A stretch of DNA of 64,000 nt from Halobacillus_B sp963739045. Lineage in GTDB: Bacteria; Bacillota; Bacilli; Bacillales; Halobacillaceae. The translations under genes and the position numbers were made by a program. A model generated the notes under the pieces. The model saw only the letters and a program-made list of their open reading frames with translations. It did no database searches and was not told the DNA's origin. Location of the stretch: positions 930,001 to 994,000 of the forward strand of contig CAVTYY010000004.1 of the NCBI GenBank assembly GCA_963739045.1, in the 5' to 3' direction. Each line of letters begins with the position of its first letter. Position 1 is the stretch's first letter. This document shows, one piece after another, positions 9,008-17,111 of this stretch.

Positions 9008-9952
9008 ATGTCAAATGCGAATCAATCTTCATCCTCGCCTACAAGCTCGACACACAGGCTCATAAAAAGTAAACAGGGTTCGGTGAAACGAAATGAGTTG
9101 AGAGGAAAGATCTTAGTTTACTCTTGCGCGATATTGATTATTGCTGCCACATTGGCCATTACGTTATTTTTGACTTTAAAAGGACTGCAGTCGTTTGTAG
9201 TTAACGGTGTCAATGTTGGTGAATTTTTAACCGGAATGAAATGGAGTCCATCCGGAGAAGGTGATGTTGCCTATGGAGCCTTTCCATTCATATTTGGTTC
9301 GTTTTCTATTACATTTCTAGCAGCAATTTTTGCCGCCCCCCTTGGCATAGGCAGTGCGATCTTTATGACCGAAATTGCAAAAAAATGGGGTCAAAAGATC
9401 TTACAGCCCGTAATAGAAATATTAGTTGGAATTCCATCTGTCGTTTATGGACTAATCGGATTAACGGTTATCGTTCCATTGATTAGAAATCATTCCAGCG
9501 GCGTAGGGTTCAGTTTATTGGCAGGTATGATTGTAGTTGGTGTTATGATTTTACCAACAGTTACGAGTATTTCTGCAGATGCACTGAAATCTATACCCCA
9601 GGATATTAAAGACGCATCCTATGGATTAGGAGCGACACGCTGGCAGACGATTTATAAAGTCATTCTTCCTGCCGCGCTTCCATCTCTGGCCACGGCTGTG
9701 GTATTAGGGATGGCAAGAGCCTTTGGAGAGGCGCTGGCTGTCCAGATGGTTATTGGTAACTCTAAGGCACTTCCCGAGTCCATTACTGATCAGGCGGCAA
9801 CGCTGACTTCCATCATTACTTTAAGTATGGGCCATACTACTTATGGAAGTATGCACAATAACCTGCTTTGGTCACTAGGACTGATATTGTTAGTTATGTC
9901 TTATGTGTTTATCATTATCATTCGTTTCATATCCTCAAGGAGGAAGGTTTAA
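9008..9952 (+). CDS. pstC: Phosphate ABC transporter permease PstC
   Basis: One of the two membrane subunits of the high-affinity phosphate transporter. The 314-residue protein has a hydrophilic Ser/Lys-rich N-terminus and six membrane segments, and carries the ABC-permease EAA-type loop (DASYGLGATRWQTIYKVILPAALP). The start is ATG 9008 (MSNANQSS) because AGGAGG at 8996-9001 precedes it at ideal spacing; an in-frame ATG at 8954 has no site. The stop codon directly abuts the pstA start, so translation is coupled. Confidence 0.95.
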   Translation: MSNANQSSSSPTSSTHRLIKSKQGSVKRNELRGKILVYSCAILIIAATLAITLFLTLKGLQSFVVNGVNVGEFLTGMKWSPSGEGDVAYGAFPFIFGSFSITFLAAIFAAPLGIGSAIFMTEIAKKWGQKILQPVIEILVGIPSVVYGLIGLTVIVPLIRNHSSGVGFSLLAGMIVVGVMILPTVTSISADALKSIPQDIKDASYGLGATRWQTIYKVILPAALPSLATAVVLGMARAFGEALAVQMVIGNSKALPESITDQAATLTSIITLSMGHTTYGSMHNNLLWSLGLILLVMSYVFIIIIRFISSRRKV

Positions 9953-10840
9953 ATGAATAGGCGTATAACAAATACTATTGCAACTTCACTGTTTATCATG
10001 TGTGCAGTTATCATGATCGCAACTTTAATCTATTTATTAGGCTACATTCTTACAAATGGACTGGCAGAAATAGACTGGTCTTTCCTAACTTCTAACTCTA
10101 GTTCTTTTCAAGCGGGCGGTGGGATAAAGAACCAGCTGTGGAATTCCTTTTATATTCTCGTCATGACCCTGCTGTTTTCAGTCCCATTAGGCGTGCTGGG
10201 AGGCATCTATTTAGCGGAGTACTCGAAACCGGGTAAAATTACGAATATTATTCGAACCAGCGTAGAAGTACTATCTTCTCTTCCTTCTATAGTGGTTGGT
10301 ATGTTCGGGCTTCTTGTTTTCGTCCAGTACCTTGGTTTAGGTTATTCCATCATTGCTGGTGCACTTGCACTAACCGTGTTTAACCTGCCCGTCATTGTCA
10401 GAGTAACGGAAGATTCGATTCGTTCAGTCCCGTTGAAACAAAAAAATGCCAGTCTTGCCTTGGGAATTACTCATTGGCACACGGTGAAAACAGTACTTGT
10501 TCCTGCTGCTTTTCCGGGAATTCTTACAGGGGTAATCCTTTCAGCAGGACGAGTTTTTGGTGAGGCGGCTGCTTTATTATTTACTGCTGGGTTATCTACA
10601 CCAAGCTTGAATTTTGCTAACTGGAATCCTTTTGATACGACGTCTCCTTTGAATCCTTTCCGGTCGGCAGAAACGTTATCGGTTCACATATGGAAAGTAA
10701 ATTCACAAGGGATTATGCCGGATGTTCTTGAAATAGCTAATGGTTCGGCAGCTGTACTAATTATTTTTGTTTTGATATTTAACTTGTCTGCTCGAATTAT
10801 TGGTGGACTTATTTTCACGAAAATATCTGGTAAAAAGTAG
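9953..10840 (+). CDS. pstA: Phosphate ABC transporter permease PstA
   Basis: Second membrane subunit of the phosphate transporter, 295 residues, about six membrane segments. The conserved cytoplasmic loop reads NASLALGITHWHTVKTVLVPAAFPG. The ATG follows the pstC stop without a gap, with AGGAGGAAGG inside the end of pstC as ribosome binding site. Confidence 0.95.
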   Translation: MNRRITNTIATSLFIMCAVIMIATLIYLLGYILTNGLAEIDWSFLTSNSSSFQAGGGIKNQLWNSFYILVMTLLFSVPLGVLGGIYLAEYSKPGKITNIIRTSVEVLSSLPSIVVGMFGLLVFVQYLGLGYSIIAGALALTVFNLPVIVRVTEDSIRSVPLKQKNASLALGITHWHTVKTVLVPAAFPGILTGVILSAGRVFGEAAALLFTAGLSTPSLNFANWNPFDTTSPLNPFRSAETLSVHIWKVNSQGIMPDVLEIANGSAAVLIIFVLIFNLSARIIGGLIFTKISGKK

Positions 10841-10852
10841 GAGTTGAAGGAA

Positions 10853-11698
10853 TTGCAAAAAACCTATACAGATAAAGAAGCAAAAGTAGAAAATGAAAAT
10901 TCTTTTCAAAAAGAGAATTATGAAGTGAAAAATCAAGAAGAAAAAATACCATCTTTAATGGAAATAAATAATTTAAGCGTTTATTACGGAGATAATGAGG
11001 CGGTTAAACAGGTTTCTATGCCGATTAAAGAGAATAAGGTTACCGCGTTTATCGGACCATCCGGCTGTGGGAAATCGACGCTGCTCAGAACGATAAATCG
11101 CATGAATGACCAAATAGATATTGCCCGTTATAAAGGCGAGATTATGTATGATGGTGTTAATTTGTTAGATAAGAAAATTGATGTGGTATCTTTGAGAAAG
11201 GAAATCGGCATGGTTTTTCAAGAACCCAATCCATTTCCGAAACCAATCAAGACGAATATCACTCATGCGTTGAAGTTTTATAGAACGAACAAAAAAGACA
11301 TGAATGAAATGGTTGAAACATCTCTGAAACAAGCTGCTTTATGGGAAGAAGTGAAGGATCGATTAGATAGTTCTGCCCACTCTCTTTCTGGTGGGCAGCA
11401 GCAGCGGCTTTGTATTGCCAGGGCATTAGCATTAAAACCACAAGTCCTGTTATTAGATGAGCCCACTTCTGCATTAGATCCAATATCAAGTGCAAAAGTA
11501 GAAGATTTAATTATAGAGCTGAAAAAATATTATACCATCGTTATTGTTACTCATAATATGGAACAGGCAGCTCGTATCTCTGACTATACTTCCTTTATGT
11601 ACAATGGGGATTTAATTGAATACGGAGATACTTCCAAAATATTTACCAATCCAAATGAACAGCGGACAGAAGATTATTTAAGAGGGAAATTCAGTTAA
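10853..11698 (+). CDS. pstB1: Phosphate ABC transporter ATPase PstB, first copy
   Basis: ATP-hydrolysing subunit that drives PstCA. Walker A GPSGCGKST (about residue 70), Q-loop VFQEPNPFPKP, signature LSGGQQQR, Walker B VLLLDEPTSALD, switch His in VTHNMEQAARISD. A charged, glutamate/lysine-rich N-terminal extension of about 35 residues precedes the ABC core and is absent from the second copy. I favour TTG 10853 (MQKTYTDKEAK), nine bases after AGGAG at 10839-10843; the in-frame TTG at 10844 touches that site and cannot use it. Confidence 0.93.
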   Translation: MQKTYTDKEAKVENENSFQKENYEVKNQEEKIPSLMEINNLSVYYGDNEAVKQVSMPIKENKVTAFIGPSGCGKSTLLRTINRMNDQIDIARYKGEIMYDGVNLLDKKIDVVSLRKEIGMVFQEPNPFPKPIKTNITHALKFYRTNKKDMNEMVETSLKQAALWEEVKDRLDSSAHSLSGGQQQRLCIARALALKPQVLLLDEPTSALDPISSAKVEDLIIELKKYYTIVIVTHNMEQAARISDYTSFMYNGDLIEYGDTSKIFTNPNEQRTEDYLRGKFS

Positions 11699-11783
11699 TT
11701 GCTTCCGAGTAATTCAGCTTTTTATTTATGATAATGAACACCTACAAAAATCTTATTGGATGAAAGTAGAGGAATGAGGTTCT

Positions 11784-12539
11784 ATGGGAAATTATTCTTA
11801 TGAAGTAGAGAATTTAAACCTGTGGTATGGGGAAAATCAAGCATTATATGAAGTAAATATGAAAATACCTCAGCGCGAAGTTACGGCGATTATCGGCCCT
11901 TCCGGATGCGGGAAATCAACATTTTTAAAGATGTTGAATCGCATGGTAGAGATGATTCCTACCGTTCGGGTTTCAGGAAACATCAAATATAATGGGGACA
12001 GTATATTAGATAAATACCGCCCTGAAGAATTACGTTCGAATGTAGGAATGGTTTTCCAGCATCCGAATCCATTTCCTAAGTCCATTTATGAGAATGTGAT
12101 TTATGGAGTGAGGATTCAAGGGAGAAAAAGTAAAAAAGAACTTGATCAAATTGTCGAAAAAAGTTTAAAGCAGGCAGCAATCTGGGATGAAGTAAAGGAC
12201 AGACTTCATTCAAGTGCTAAGGGGCTCTCAGGTGGCCAGCAACAGCGTATTTGTATCGCACGGGCACTTGCAGTCGAACCAGATGTTATATTGATGGACG
12301 AGCCTACCTCTGCTTTAGATCCCATTTCTACTTTGCGTGTAGAAGAATTAATTCAGGATCTGAAAGAGCACTATACCATTGTGGTAGTGACACACAATAT
12401 GCAGCAGGCATCTCGTGTGTCTGACCAGACAGCATTCTTTTTAAATGGAGACCTCGTGGAATTTGATAAAACGGATCTTATTTTCTCCAATCCAAAAGAT
12501 AAGCGGACAGAAGATTATATTAGCGGTAAATTTGGTTAA
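11784..12539 (+). CDS. pstB2: Phosphate ABC transporter ATPase PstB, second copy
   Basis: 251 residues, with all ABC motifs: GPSGCGKST, VFQHPNPFPKS, LSGGQQQR, VILMDEPTSALD, VTHNMQQASRVSD. It is clearly a paralogue of the gene just upstream, as with the pstBA/pstBB pair of B. subtilis. The two may form mixed or alternative ATPase dimers. GGAATGAGG lies before the ATG. The 85-bp gap between the copies contains no terminator. Confidence 0.95.
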   Translation: MGNYSYEVENLNLWYGENQALYEVNMKIPQREVTAIIGPSGCGKSTFLKMLNRMVEMIPTVRVSGNIKYNGDSILDKYRPEELRSNVGMVFQHPNPFPKSIYENVIYGVRIQGRKSKKELDQIVEKSLKQAAIWDEVKDRLHSSAKGLSGGQQQRICIARALAVEPDVILMDEPTSALDPISTLRVEELIQDLKEHYTIVVVTHNMQQASRVSDQTAFFLNGDLVEFDKTDLIFSNPKDKRTEDYISGKFG

Positions 12540-12557
12540 TTAACAGGGGGCTATAAC

Positions 12558-13217
12558 ATGACTACACGTCGTTTTTTTACAGAAGAACTAAATGAATTAC
12601 AAGTGAAAATTGATGAACTTGCCGATGATACGAAGGAAGTTCTGGAAAAAGCTGTGGACGCACTTTATAACAAAGATATGGAAGCAGCGCAAGAAATTAT
12701 CGATAAGGATCATATCTTTAATCAGAAGGAACAATCCATTAATGAAACTGTCATTATTCTTATTGCTAAACAACAGCCTGTTGCTTCTGATTTACGCCGC
12801 TTAATTATTGCGATAAAGATTTCTGCAGATTTAGAAAGAATGGCCGATCACGCAAAAAATATTGCGAAGTCCACACGTCATTTAGGTCCGGATCATACCC
12901 TTTCTGTTCATCCTGCCATACGTGAAATGGCAAAGATAGCATCAGAGATGGTGGATATTGCTCGTAAGGCATATGACAATGAAGATATTACTCTGGCGCG
13001 GGAACTTGCCGTGAAAGATGACTATATTGATAATAAATATGGAGAAGTTACCCGTGATTTACTGGAGCAGACAGCTAACAACCCTGCACAGATTCAGCAT
13101 CTTATGCAAATGGCATTCACCTCGCGTTATATTGAGAGATTTGCTGACCATATTACGAACATTGGAGAGAGTATCTTTTACTTAGTTAAAGGTGTCTCCT
13201 ATGATTTAAACGAATAA
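12558..13217 (+). CDS. phoU: Phosphate signalling regulator PhoU
   Basis: 219 residues folding as two three-helix PhoU repeats, each ending in an ERMADHAKNI or ERFADHITNI motif whose acidic residues bind metal clusters. In other bacteria PhoU links the Pst transporter to the sensor kinase and curbs phosphate uptake when phosphate is plentiful. It ends the pst operon, 18 bp after pstB2, with GGGGG as ribosome binding site. As I recall, the B. subtilis pst operon has no phoU at this place, so it is a lineage difference. Confidence 0.95.
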   Translation: MTTRRFFTEELNELQVKIDELADDTKEVLEKAVDALYNKDMEAAQEIIDKDHIFNQKEQSINETVIILIAKQQPVASDLRRLIIAIKISADLERMADHAKNIAKSTRHLGPDHTLSVHPAIREMAKIASEMVDIARKAYDNEDITLARELAVKDDYIDNKYGEVTRDLLEQTANNPAQIQHLMQMAFTSRYIERFADHITNIGESIFYLVKGVSYDLNE

Positions 13218-13382
13218 ACAAGGAAGGGACAGAAGGAAATGTCCTGAGCAGGGCAGCGGGTTATCTTGGATGGCCGCTTTGGATTATACTCTGCTGAATT
13301 AGGCAATACTTTTCACTTTCATTTTCTTTTGTTCATCCGAGCAGAGCGAGTAATAAAAGGAAATCTTAACTTATGCAGGACG

Positions 13383-13438
13383 AAAAATCCGAATGATGAT
13401 GGAAGATACCAGTAGCATTTCCTCATCGTTCGGATTTA
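13383..13438 (-). terminator. Terminator of the yqzD-yqzC pair
   Basis: AAATCCGAA...GATGATGGAA pairs with TTCCTCATC...TTCGGATTT; read on the minus strand the stem ends in a short T-run. It lies in the convergent gap between phoU and yqzC and may stop both. Confidence 0.7.
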
Positions 13439-13475
13439 ATATTGGCTAAAAGTCTCCTGTCCCAGCCTTGTTCCT

Positions 13476-13925
13476 TTAATTTTTATGTATTAGAGAGTTG
13501 GCTATTTCTTGTGCACTCATGTCTGAATTTACTTGAATCCAGCCGACTTGAATTGAACGAGTGTAATCTTTGTCTTTCATATAGGTTTCAAAACTTTCAG
13601 CATCTGAAATTATCTCCGCCTTTTCCAGCCTTTTGCTTATCTCAGGAGTTGAAGTACCAGAAGTGATATCCATCGATAGGTAATGAATGGGGTCTTCCTG
13701 TTTCTGTTGCTTATTTGTAGAATCGCCGCTCGTTGTTTTAGAAAATTCCTGTGAATTCAAAACATGATAGCCGTTATTTTCAAGTGTGTTAATCATTTGT
13801 GTACTTGTTAATTCATGATTTGGTTCAGTTTCGTCTGATTCCTTGCTTTGATCCCAATAAGTAAATCCAAGAATGGCTGTAGCTGTGAGTAAACCGAGAG
13901 AAAATGAGCGAATGATATGCTTCAT
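13476..13925 (-). CDS. yqzC: Membrane-anchored protein with MltG N-domain-like fold, YqzC-like
   Basis: 149 residues: an N-terminal signal anchor (residues 5-22), a polar linker rich in Glu/Asp/Thr, then about 90 residues that resemble the LysM-like N-terminal domain of endolytic transglycosylase MltG (DITSGTSTPEISKRLEKAEIISD... QVGWIQVNSDMSAQEIANSL). The catalytic domain of MltG is absent, so lytic activity is not expected. Its start overlaps the stop of yqzD by one base, so the two are co-transcribed. Function unknown; peptidoglycan contact is a guess from the fold. Confidence 0.7.
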   Translation of the reverse strand: MKHIIRSFSLGLLTATAILGFTYWDQSKESDETEPNHELTSTQMINTLENNGYHVLNSQEFSKTTSGDSTNKQQKQEDPIHYLSMDITSGTSTPEISKRLEKAEIISDAESFETYMKDKDYTRSIQVGWIQVNSDMSAQEIANSLIHKN

Positions 13926-14296
13926 TATTCCCCTCCTTCCCGGCGAAACTGCTGAAGAATGGATCTTACATCGTGCTCTTCTAAATTAGTTTCTTTAGCA
14001 ATGTAGTGGCTCTTGTATCCTTTATTGTGCATGGATTTTACTTTATCCATAAAAGGAAGTGTGGAGGGGGCCGTTTTCTTATAAGGGTTTTTTAGAATCT
14101 CGCTAGTAAGGTCTTCTGCAAGCAGCTCTTCTTCAAGAATTTTCATTTTTTGTTTCATTTGATAATTATCCTGCATCATCTTCATAGATAGTTGTTCTAC
14201 TTGGTTTTCAAGATCTTTAAAACGATCATTCATCCCGAAAGATAAGAGAAAGAGGACGACAGAGATGCAAGCTAGTGTTATTAGTAGAATTACCAT
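13925..14296 (-). CDS. yqzD: Small anchored coiled-coil protein, YqzD-like
   Basis: 123 residues. One N-terminal membrane helix (residues 2-20), a coiled-coil of about 45 residues (DLENQVEQLSMKMMQDNYQMK...), and a C-terminal helix-turn-helix-like tail (MHNKGYKSHYIAKETNLEEHDVRSIL) of the kind seen in DUF6115-type proteins. It is divergent from rpmG and forms a pair with yqzC. No known biochemical role. Confidence 0.68.
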   Translation of the reverse strand: MVILLITLACISVVLFLLSFGMNDRFKDLENQVEQLSMKMMQDNYQMKQKMKILEEELLAEDLTSEILKNPYKKTAPSTLPFMDKVKSMHNKGYKSHYIAKETNLEEHDVRSILQQFRREGGE

Positions 14297-14475
14297 TAAT
14301 CTTCACTCCTTATGTATTTCAGCTTCAGTTATAACACAAGCAGAGTTAAATTTCTATGATATTTCGCTTTATATCAATAATCTTTACTTGTCATGAGGCT
14401 TAGGATTTGTTACTATAATAAAGTCTGATAAAGTGTATAAGACAGTGAAATGAATGATGATTTGGAGGGATAACC

Positions 14476-14625
14476 ATGCGTGTAAACATTACACTTGCTT
14501 GCACCGAAACTGGTGATCGCAATTATATTTCAACAAAAAATAAGCGTACCAACCCTGAACGGATAGAGCTAATGAAATACAGCCCGCGTTTAGGCAAACA
14601 TACGCTTCACCGTGAAACCAAGTAA
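14476..14625 (+). CDS. rpmG: Ribosomal protein L33, cysteine-poor (zinc-independent) form
   Basis: 49-residue large-subunit protein (MRVNITLACTETGDRNYIS...ERIELMKYSPRLGKHTLHRETK). The usual zinc ribbon of L33 has paired cysteines (CTxC and YCPxC); here only the first cysteine remains, the others being Thr, Ser and Leu. It is therefore a C-minus form that should fold without zinc, although it sits at the position of rpmGA in B. subtilis (upstream of yqgN). TTGGAGGG precedes the ATG. The gene stands alone with its own terminator. Confidence 0.95.
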   Translation: MRVNITLACTETGDRNYISTKNKRTNPERIELMKYSPRLGKHTLHRETK

Positions 14626-14626
14626 G

Positions 14627-14657
14627 ACAGTAGGATTAACTCCTACTGTTTTTTTTA
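14627..14657 (+). terminator. Terminator of rpmG
   Basis: CAGTAGGA (14628-14635) and TCCTACTG (14641-14648) followed by T8. Confidence 0.95.
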
Positions 14658-15090
14658 TCTTTAAGATTCTGTTTGACACTAGTCATTATATATAGATGAT
14701 AATATAATATTCTCAAGTAATTCCATTAAAGCTCATACTTGAAGACTCATTTTCGAGACCTTTTGAAGATTTCCTTTACGGTTACCAGTGAGTCGAGGTC
14801 GGGGATATGGAGAGAACGGAAATATCAAAAGCATTGGACTAAAGTAAGCACTCCCTTCATGAAAGTAAATCATGGAGAACAATATTCTATATCCCATCAA
14901 ATGAACAGTATAAACAGGAAAAAGTAAGTCGTTGGTCAATCTATCCCCTTTTACTGAACAACCGAGTACAAAGAAATCTATAAATTTCCAACTCATTATT
15001 AGGTGGTGACTTGGAACGATTTCAAGCAAATGCAACATCAAAATATTAAGTAGATTCAGTTACAGGAACATTCACAGAAAGGGCGATATA
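14658..15090. other. 433-bp intergenic region; long possible leader of the cyclo-ligase gene
   Basis: No convincing coding frame. A perfect -35 box TTGACA at 14673-14678 precedes an A/T-rich stretch with GATAAT (14698) and TATAAT (14703), though the spacing (19 or 24 bp) is long. If used, the transcript would have a leader of about 380 nt before the next gene. I could not assign the leader to a riboswitch class. Confidence 0.4.
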
Positions 15091-15651
15091 ATGGAAAAAA
15101 AGGAGTGGCGAAAGAAAGCGAAAGACATCTTAACAAACTTAGGTAAAGAGAGGTTAGAAATTTCAAAGCTAATTCTTAACCGGTTATTTTCCTCAAAAAT
15201 CTGGGAGGCGTCTTCCATTATTGGTGTGACCATATCCAGAGGGGATGAGTGGCCCACTTTACCTATCATACAAACGGCATGGGACCAAGGAAAAACGGTG
15301 GTTGTACCCAAGTGTGTTCCGAATAAGAAAGAGCTCATATTTTATAAAATTACTGACTTCAGCCAGTTAGAGGTTGTTTATTATGGATTAAAAGAGCCGG
15401 ACCCAGCTAAAACAGTGCTCGTTCAAAAGCAGGCAATCGAACTGCTTCTCGTTCCGGGATTATTGTTTAATGAAGATGGTTATCGAATTGGTTTTGGCGG
15501 AGGTTATTATGATCGTTATTTAGAGAAGTATGAAGGGGAGACAATTTCCCTAGCATCTGAGAAACAGCTTCAGGACCAATTTCCTGTAGAATCATTTGAT
15601 ATCCCCGTTCAATTTATCTGCACGGAAGAAAGAATGATTTCCTGCCGATAA
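15091..15651 (+). CDS. yqgN: 5-formyltetrahydrofolate cyclo-ligase
   Basis: ATP-dependent conversion of 5-formyl-THF to 5,10-methenyl-THF, returning stored folate to the one-carbon pool. 186 residues. It has the family's N-terminal basic start (KKEWRKKAKDILTNL), the substrate loop and the hallmark GFGGGYYDRYL near residue 135. AGAAAGGG lies before the ATG. The position after rpmG matches B. subtilis yqgN. Confidence 0.93.
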   Translation: MEKKEWRKKAKDILTNLGKERLEISKLILNRLFSSKIWEASSIIGVTISRGDEWPTLPIIQTAWDQGKTVVVPKCVPNKKELIFYKITDFSQLEVVYYGLKEPDPAKTVLVQKQAIELLLVPGLLFNEDGYRIGFGGGYYDRYLEKYEGETISLASEKQLQDQFPVESFDIPVQFICTEERMISCR

Positions 15652-15725
15652 TCTTAACAAAATATTCATCTTGCCTTTAAATTTTGAGTTGCTAATCAGT
15701 TAAAATAGAGATAGAAGGAGGCAGG

Positions 15726-16691
15726 ATGATGGAACATGTAAACAGAGTTGTGGTGGTTGGAACCGGAGCGGTGGGGTCTAGCTATTCTTTTGCATTATTA
15801 AATCAAGGAATTGCTGATGAACTAGTACTTGTAGATCTTCACAAAGAGAAAGCGGAAGGGGATGCCATGGATCTGAACCATGGACTTGCCTTTGCTCCTT
15901 CTAATACCAAAATATGGAATGGGGAGTATGCCGATTGTAAAACGGCAGACATTGTAGTGATTACTGCAGGTGCGAATCAACAGCCTGGGGAAACCCGATT
16001 AGACTTAGTGGTGAAAAACACCTCCATATTTAGAGATATTATCTATTCTGTGATGGAGAGTGGGTTTGATGGCATACTCATCGTGGCCACTAATCCTGTT
16101 GATATACTTACTTATATGTCGTGGGAATTCTCTGGACTGCCCTTCCATCGGGTGATTGGCTCAGGTACTATTCTTGATACAGCCAGGCTTAGGTACCAGC
16201 TTGGAGAATACTTTCAAATTGATGCCAGGAATATCCACGCTTACATTATGGGGGAACACGGGGATTCTGAGGTTCCGGTTTGGAGTCAAGCCCGTGTAGG
16301 TGGATGTTCTATCCTGGAAAGAATTCAGCAGTTTCCCAATCAATATAATACTGAAGAACTGGAAGACCTATTTATCCAGGTACGAGATGCAGCTTATCAT
16401 ATTATTGATAGAAAAGGGGCCACACATTATGGAATTGCTATGGGGCTCGTGAGATTAACGAAAGCAATCCTGCATAATGAGAATGCGGTGTTGACCATTT
16501 CCGGCTATCTAAGGAACCAGTACGGTCAGGATGACATTTATGTTGGCGTCCCGGCGGTCGTTAATCGAAGCGGGGTGAGAGAAGTGATCGAATTAAATCT
16601 TAATGAAGAAGAAATGCAGAAATTTGAAGCTTCCACCCTTCTTTTGAAGCGTACCCTTGCTCCTGTCCTTAAGAAATACCGAAATGAATAA
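15726..16691 (+). CDS. ldh: L-lactate dehydrogenase
   Basis: NADH-dependent reduction of pyruvate to L-lactate in the cytoplasm. 321 residues. Rossmann motif GTGAVGSSY near the N-terminus; substrate Arg and Asp-His pair in DTARLR and GEHGDSEVPVWS (catalytic His in GEHGDSE); TNPVDI loop. The start could be ATG 15726 or 15729; AAGGAGG at 15715-15721 suits 15729 slightly better. It is an insertion relative to the B. subtilis yqg order, where no ldh sits here. Confidence 0.95.
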   Translation: MMEHVNRVVVVGTGAVGSSYSFALLNQGIADELVLVDLHKEKAEGDAMDLNHGLAFAPSNTKIWNGEYADCKTADIVVITAGANQQPGETRLDLVVKNTSIFRDIIYSVMESGFDGILIVATNPVDILTYMSWEFSGLPFHRVIGSGTILDTARLRYQLGEYFQIDARNIHAYIMGEHGDSEVPVWSQARVGGCSILERIQQFPNQYNTEELEDLFIQVRDAAYHIIDRKGATHYGIAMGLVRLTKAILHNENAVLTISGYLRNQYGQDDIYVGVPAVVNRSGVREVIELNLNEEEMQKFEASTLLLKRTLAPVLKKYRNE

Positions 16692-16745
16692 TCGGCATTA
16701 AATTAGCAAACGCTAACTTTATCTTTCATAATGGAGGTGGAGCGT

Positions 16746-16928
16746 TTGCGTTCTTTCTTTCGCTGGCTGCTATTAACTGTTTCTGTGATTATGACGATTT
16801 ACAGGTTTAGATTTAAACTGCTCAACATTATCACGACCCTGCCTTTACTTAGAAAATGGCTGGTGAGAAGTACAATGAATATTCCATGGGTAAGACAGAA
16901 AATGTTATCAAAAATGTTTCAAACATGA
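16746..16928 (+). CDS. yqgO: Small basic membrane protein, YqgO-like
   Basis: 60 residues, basic, with one hydrophobic segment (FRWLLLTVSVIMTIY) and an Arg/Lys-rich C-terminal half. The start is TTG 16746, since GGAGGTGG at 16733-16740 lies just before it; the ATG at 16731 overlaps that site. Position and length match the small yqgO protein of B. subtilis. Function unknown. Confidence 0.65.
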   Translation: MRSFFRWLLLTVSVIMTIYRFRFKLLNIITTLPLLRKWLVRSTMNIPWVRQKMLSKMFQT

Positions 16929-16937
16929 TTAGAAGTT

Positions 16938-16963
16938 AACTGCCCTTAAAGGCAGTTTTTTTT
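16938..16963 (+). terminator. Terminator after the yqgO-like gene
   Basis: AACTGCC and GGCAGTT separated by six bases, followed by T8. Confidence 0.93.
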
Positions 16964-16976
16964 CGTACGGGTTAAG

Positions 16977-17052
16977 TGGGAGCTCATTCATTTCTATTGT
17001 CTGGTACAGGAGCTGTCCTCCCCAAACTAAAACTGTTGGGATGGAGCTCCCA
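16977..17052. repeat. Inverted repeat before the rhomboid gene
   Basis: TGGGAGCTC (16977-16985) is repeated inverted as GAGCTCCCA (17044-17052), enclosing about 58 bp. It could form a stem in the leader of the rhomboid mRNA. No T-run follows, so it is not a terminator. Confidence 0.55.
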
Positions 17053-17111
17053 AGTAAGCACACCTATGAATGATCATGCTATGATAACTTTGAAAGGGGG
17101 GGACAGAAGCT

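Noticed and set aside
14733..15041. A 102-codon minus-strand frame and a 62-codon plus-strand frame between rpmG and the cyclo-ligase gene
   Set aside because: Their composition is unlike real proteins of this genome and neither has a ribosome binding site.
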